The position numbers and the translations under genes are program-made. Below, in pieces: positions 5,103 through 6,656 of a stretch of DNA of 6,656 bases. Location of the stretch: assembly GCA_964650405.1 (NCBI GenBank), contig CAZYTO010000295.1, positions 1 through 6,656 on the forward strand. The letters are read 5' to 3'. Position 1 is the first letter of the stretch; every line of letters starts with the position of its first letter. Below the pieces are notes generated by a model. The model was not told where the DNA came from. It ran no database searches and was given only the letters and a program-made list of their open reading frames with translations. The stretch comes from CAZYTO01 sp964650405 (GTDB taxonomy: Bacteria > Acidobacteriota > Thermoanaerobaculia > Gp7-AA8).

Positions 5103-6551
5103 ATGCGAGTTTCCTTTCTGAAGGCGCCGATCGGCGGAATCATCGGTCTCGAGATGATCACTTTCGTTGAGCCGCTGGGGATGGAGTGTGTGGCCGGCGG
5201 GCTCGAGGCCGAGGGGCACACCTGCCAGATCATCGACCTGCGCCTGGACGGGACGGAGAAGGGCCTGGCCAAGCTCCGCGCCTTCGGGCCGGAAATCGTC
5301 GGATTGCAGTGCAACTTCACCACCGAGCGTTTCCGCGCCATGCGTCTCGCGCGCCGAGTGAAGCAGGAGCATCCCGAGGCCCTGGTCATCATCGGCGGCC
5401 ATGACGCCTCGCGCGATCCGAAATGGTTCCTCAAGCAGGGTGTCGACGTCATCGTCGTCGGCGACGGCGAGGAAGTCATGCCCGGCCTGGTCGACGCCTG
5501 GGAACGCAAGCACGACCTGCGCGGCGTTGCGGGCCTCCTGATCAACGATCCGGGCGGACCGATCCACACCGGCGCCGCGCCGGCCCGCCCGAACATCGAC
5601 GAGCTGCCCATGCCGGCCCGCCATCTCATCAAGGAGTACGCCGGCGAGTACTACATCAACTTCCGCCGCCCCCTGGCGCTGCTCGAGACCGCCCGCGGCT
5701 GTCCGTTCAAGTGCAACTTCTGCTCGGTCTGGAAGTTTCACGAGAGCACCTTCCGCGAGAAATCGCCCGAGCGCGTCGTCCGGGAGCTGCAGCAGATCGA
5801 GGCTCCCAACGTCTTCATCACCGACGACATCTTCTGGATGAACGTCAAGCGCGGGCGCGAATTGGCCAAGGCCCTGGCCGCCTCGGGGATCAAGAAGCAC
5901 TACACCATCCAGACCCGCAGCGACATCATCTGCAAGTTCCCCGACCTCATCGAGATGTGGAAGGACTGCGGCCGCATGACCGTCTTTCTCGGCCTCGAGA
6001 AGATCGACGACGCCGGCCTCAAGTCCGTCAACAAGAAGAACACCGCCGACAACAACAACCGCGCCATCCGCATCCTCCAGGAGCTCGGCGTCGGCTACAC
6101 CCCGAACTTCATCATCGACCCGACCTGGGAGCACGAAGACTTCGAAAAGCTCAAGCACTGGGTCGACGAGACCGGCGCCTACAACTCCGGCTTCTCCGTC
6201 CTCACCCCGCTCCCCGGCACCGACCTGTGGGACGAAGTGGAGGGCGACGTCACGACCCAGGACTGGGAGCTCTTCGACATCGCCCACGCCGTGCTTCCCA
6301 CCAAGCTCCCCCTGCAGGAGTTCTACCGCGAGTACGCCGGCCTCTGGAAGCACGCCATGGACGTGCGCTACAAGCTCGAAGGCCGCCTGCGCACAAACCT
6401 CCTCCTCGTGGCCGCCCTGGCCACGGGCCGCGTCACCTTCAAGGCCATCCGCAAGGGCATGCGCATGGGCAACGTCCTCGGCGACCCCGCCTCCTTCCTC
6501 CGCGCCCATGGCGAGAGCGAAGCCAGGCTGGCCGAGGCGATGTCGATGTAG
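5103..6551 (+). CDS. Cobalamin-binding radical SAM protein, HpnR-like (hopanoid C-3 methylase family)
   Basis: The 482-residue protein has the two-part plan of B12-dependent radical SAM methyltransferases, which move a methyl group from methylcobalamin to an unactivated carbon. Residues 1-140 form a Rossmann-type B12-binding domain (FGPEIVGLQ 61-69, VIIGGHDAS 95-103, VVGDGEE 118-124). The DxHxxG position reads D45-L-R47-L-D-G50, so there is no lower-axial His. The radical SAM barrel carries the 4Fe-4S ligands C200, C204 and C207 in RGCPFKCNFCSVW, FLGLE (295-299) and LTPLPGTDLW (367-376). The stretch FDIAHAVLPTKLPLQEFY (391-408) strongly recalls hopanoid C-3 methylase HpnR, and the length agrees. 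No hopanoid genes are nearby, so the substrate is unproven. The ATG at 5103 begins the natural domain. The frame is open back to 4890, but that part only reads through the heptamer array. No Shine-Dalgarno is seen. Confidence 0.93.
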   Translation: MRVSFLKAPIGGIIGLEMITFVEPLGMECVAGGLEAEGHTCQIIDLRLDGTEKGLAKLRAFGPEIVGLQCNFTTERFRAMRLARRVKQEHPEALVIIGGHDASRDPKWFLKQGVDVIVVGDGEEVMPGLVDAWERKHDLRGVAGLLINDPGGPIHTGAAPARPNIDELPMPARHLIKEYAGEYYINFRRPLALLETARGCPFKCNFCSVWKFHESTFREKSPERVVRELQQIEAPNVFITDDIFWMNVKRGRELAKALAASGIKKHYTIQTRSDIICKFPDLIEMWKDCGRMTVFLGLEKIDDAGLKSVNKKNTADNNNRAIRILQELGVGYTPNFIIDPTWEHEDFEKLKHWVDETGAYNSGFSVLTPLPGTDLWDEVEGDVTTQDWELFDIAHAVLPTKLPLQEFYREYAGLWKHAMDVRYKLEGRLRTNLLLVAALATGRVTFKAIRKGMRMGNVLGDPASFLRAHGESEARLAEAMSM

Positions 6552-6580
6552 AGACGTCGTCGGGCGCTCTGCTCTGTTCT

Positions 6581-6601
6581 TCCGCCCGCTACGCGGGCGG
6601 A
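6581..6601 (+). terminator. GC-rich hairpin after the radical SAM gene, possible terminator
   Basis: TCCGCCCGC (6581-6589) and GCGGGCGGA (6593-6601) form a perfect 9-bp stem with a TAC loop, 30 bases after the stop codon. Only a weak GAGTTT follows instead of a T-run, so intrinsic termination is plausible but not typical. The remaining bases to 6656 are more A/T-rich and hold no gene I can support. Confidence 0.45.
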
Positions 6602-6656
6602 CTGGAGTTTGGACAGTTAGGGTATGTAATTGGAATGTTAACGTGACAGACCTACC

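Noticed and set aside
5010..6509. 499-codon minus-strand open frame opposite the radical SAM gene
   Set aside because: It is a shadow frame; the plus strand carries the CxxxCxxC motif and conserved domain blocks.
6609..6640. TTGGAC with ATGTTA as a promoter at the right end
   Set aside because: The spacing is about 20 bases and the match is weak; TATGTA is closer to consensus but only 8 bases from the -35.

Overview
The window is high-GC bacterial chromosome (about two thirds G+C by eye, with strongly C/G-ending codons). It carries five protein genes in alternating orientation, and no rRNA, tRNA, CRISPR array, transposase or phage gene is visible. A cobalamin-binding radical SAM protein of the hopanoid-methylase type, an ApaG gene and a DevS/NarX-style kinase would fit an environmental high-GC lineage such as Acidobacteriota. 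That placement is an inference from gene content and has not been tested.

Layout: (1) 1-910, minus strand, an aldo/keto reductase whose C-terminus runs off the left edge. (2) 911-1151, a divergent intergenic region holding a long imperfect hairpin built from GGCTGAAA/GGCTGGAA units. (3) 1152-1535 apaG, then after 8 bases 1544-3133, a TTG-started, membrane-anchored protein with three Ig-like repeats; the two form a probable coupled operon. (4) 3134-3225, a convergent intergenic region with a GA tract and inverted arrays of a TGGTTAG heptamer. (5) 3226-4638, minus strand, a membrane histidine kinase (two TM segments, GAF, HisKA_3, HATPase). (6) 4639-5102, a 464-base divergent region with inverted and tandem arrays of a CGAACAA/CGGACAA heptamer and another dyad. 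(7) 5103-6551, a B12-binding radical SAM protein resembling hopanoid C-3 methylase HpnR. (8) 6552-6656, a short tail with a GC-rich hairpin.

The genes do not form one pathway. The most unusual feature is that the three main intergenic regions each carry an element of similar plan (inverted arms made of degenerate 7-8 base units around a loop of about 30-40 bases), while the unit sequence differs from site to site. The heptamer array in the last region runs directly into the start codon of the radical SAM gene and replaces any recognisable ribosome binding site. A second point is the kinase GAF domain, which has a His and a Tyr 22 residues apart, the same spacing as the haem ligand and distal tyrosine of mycobacterial DevS.
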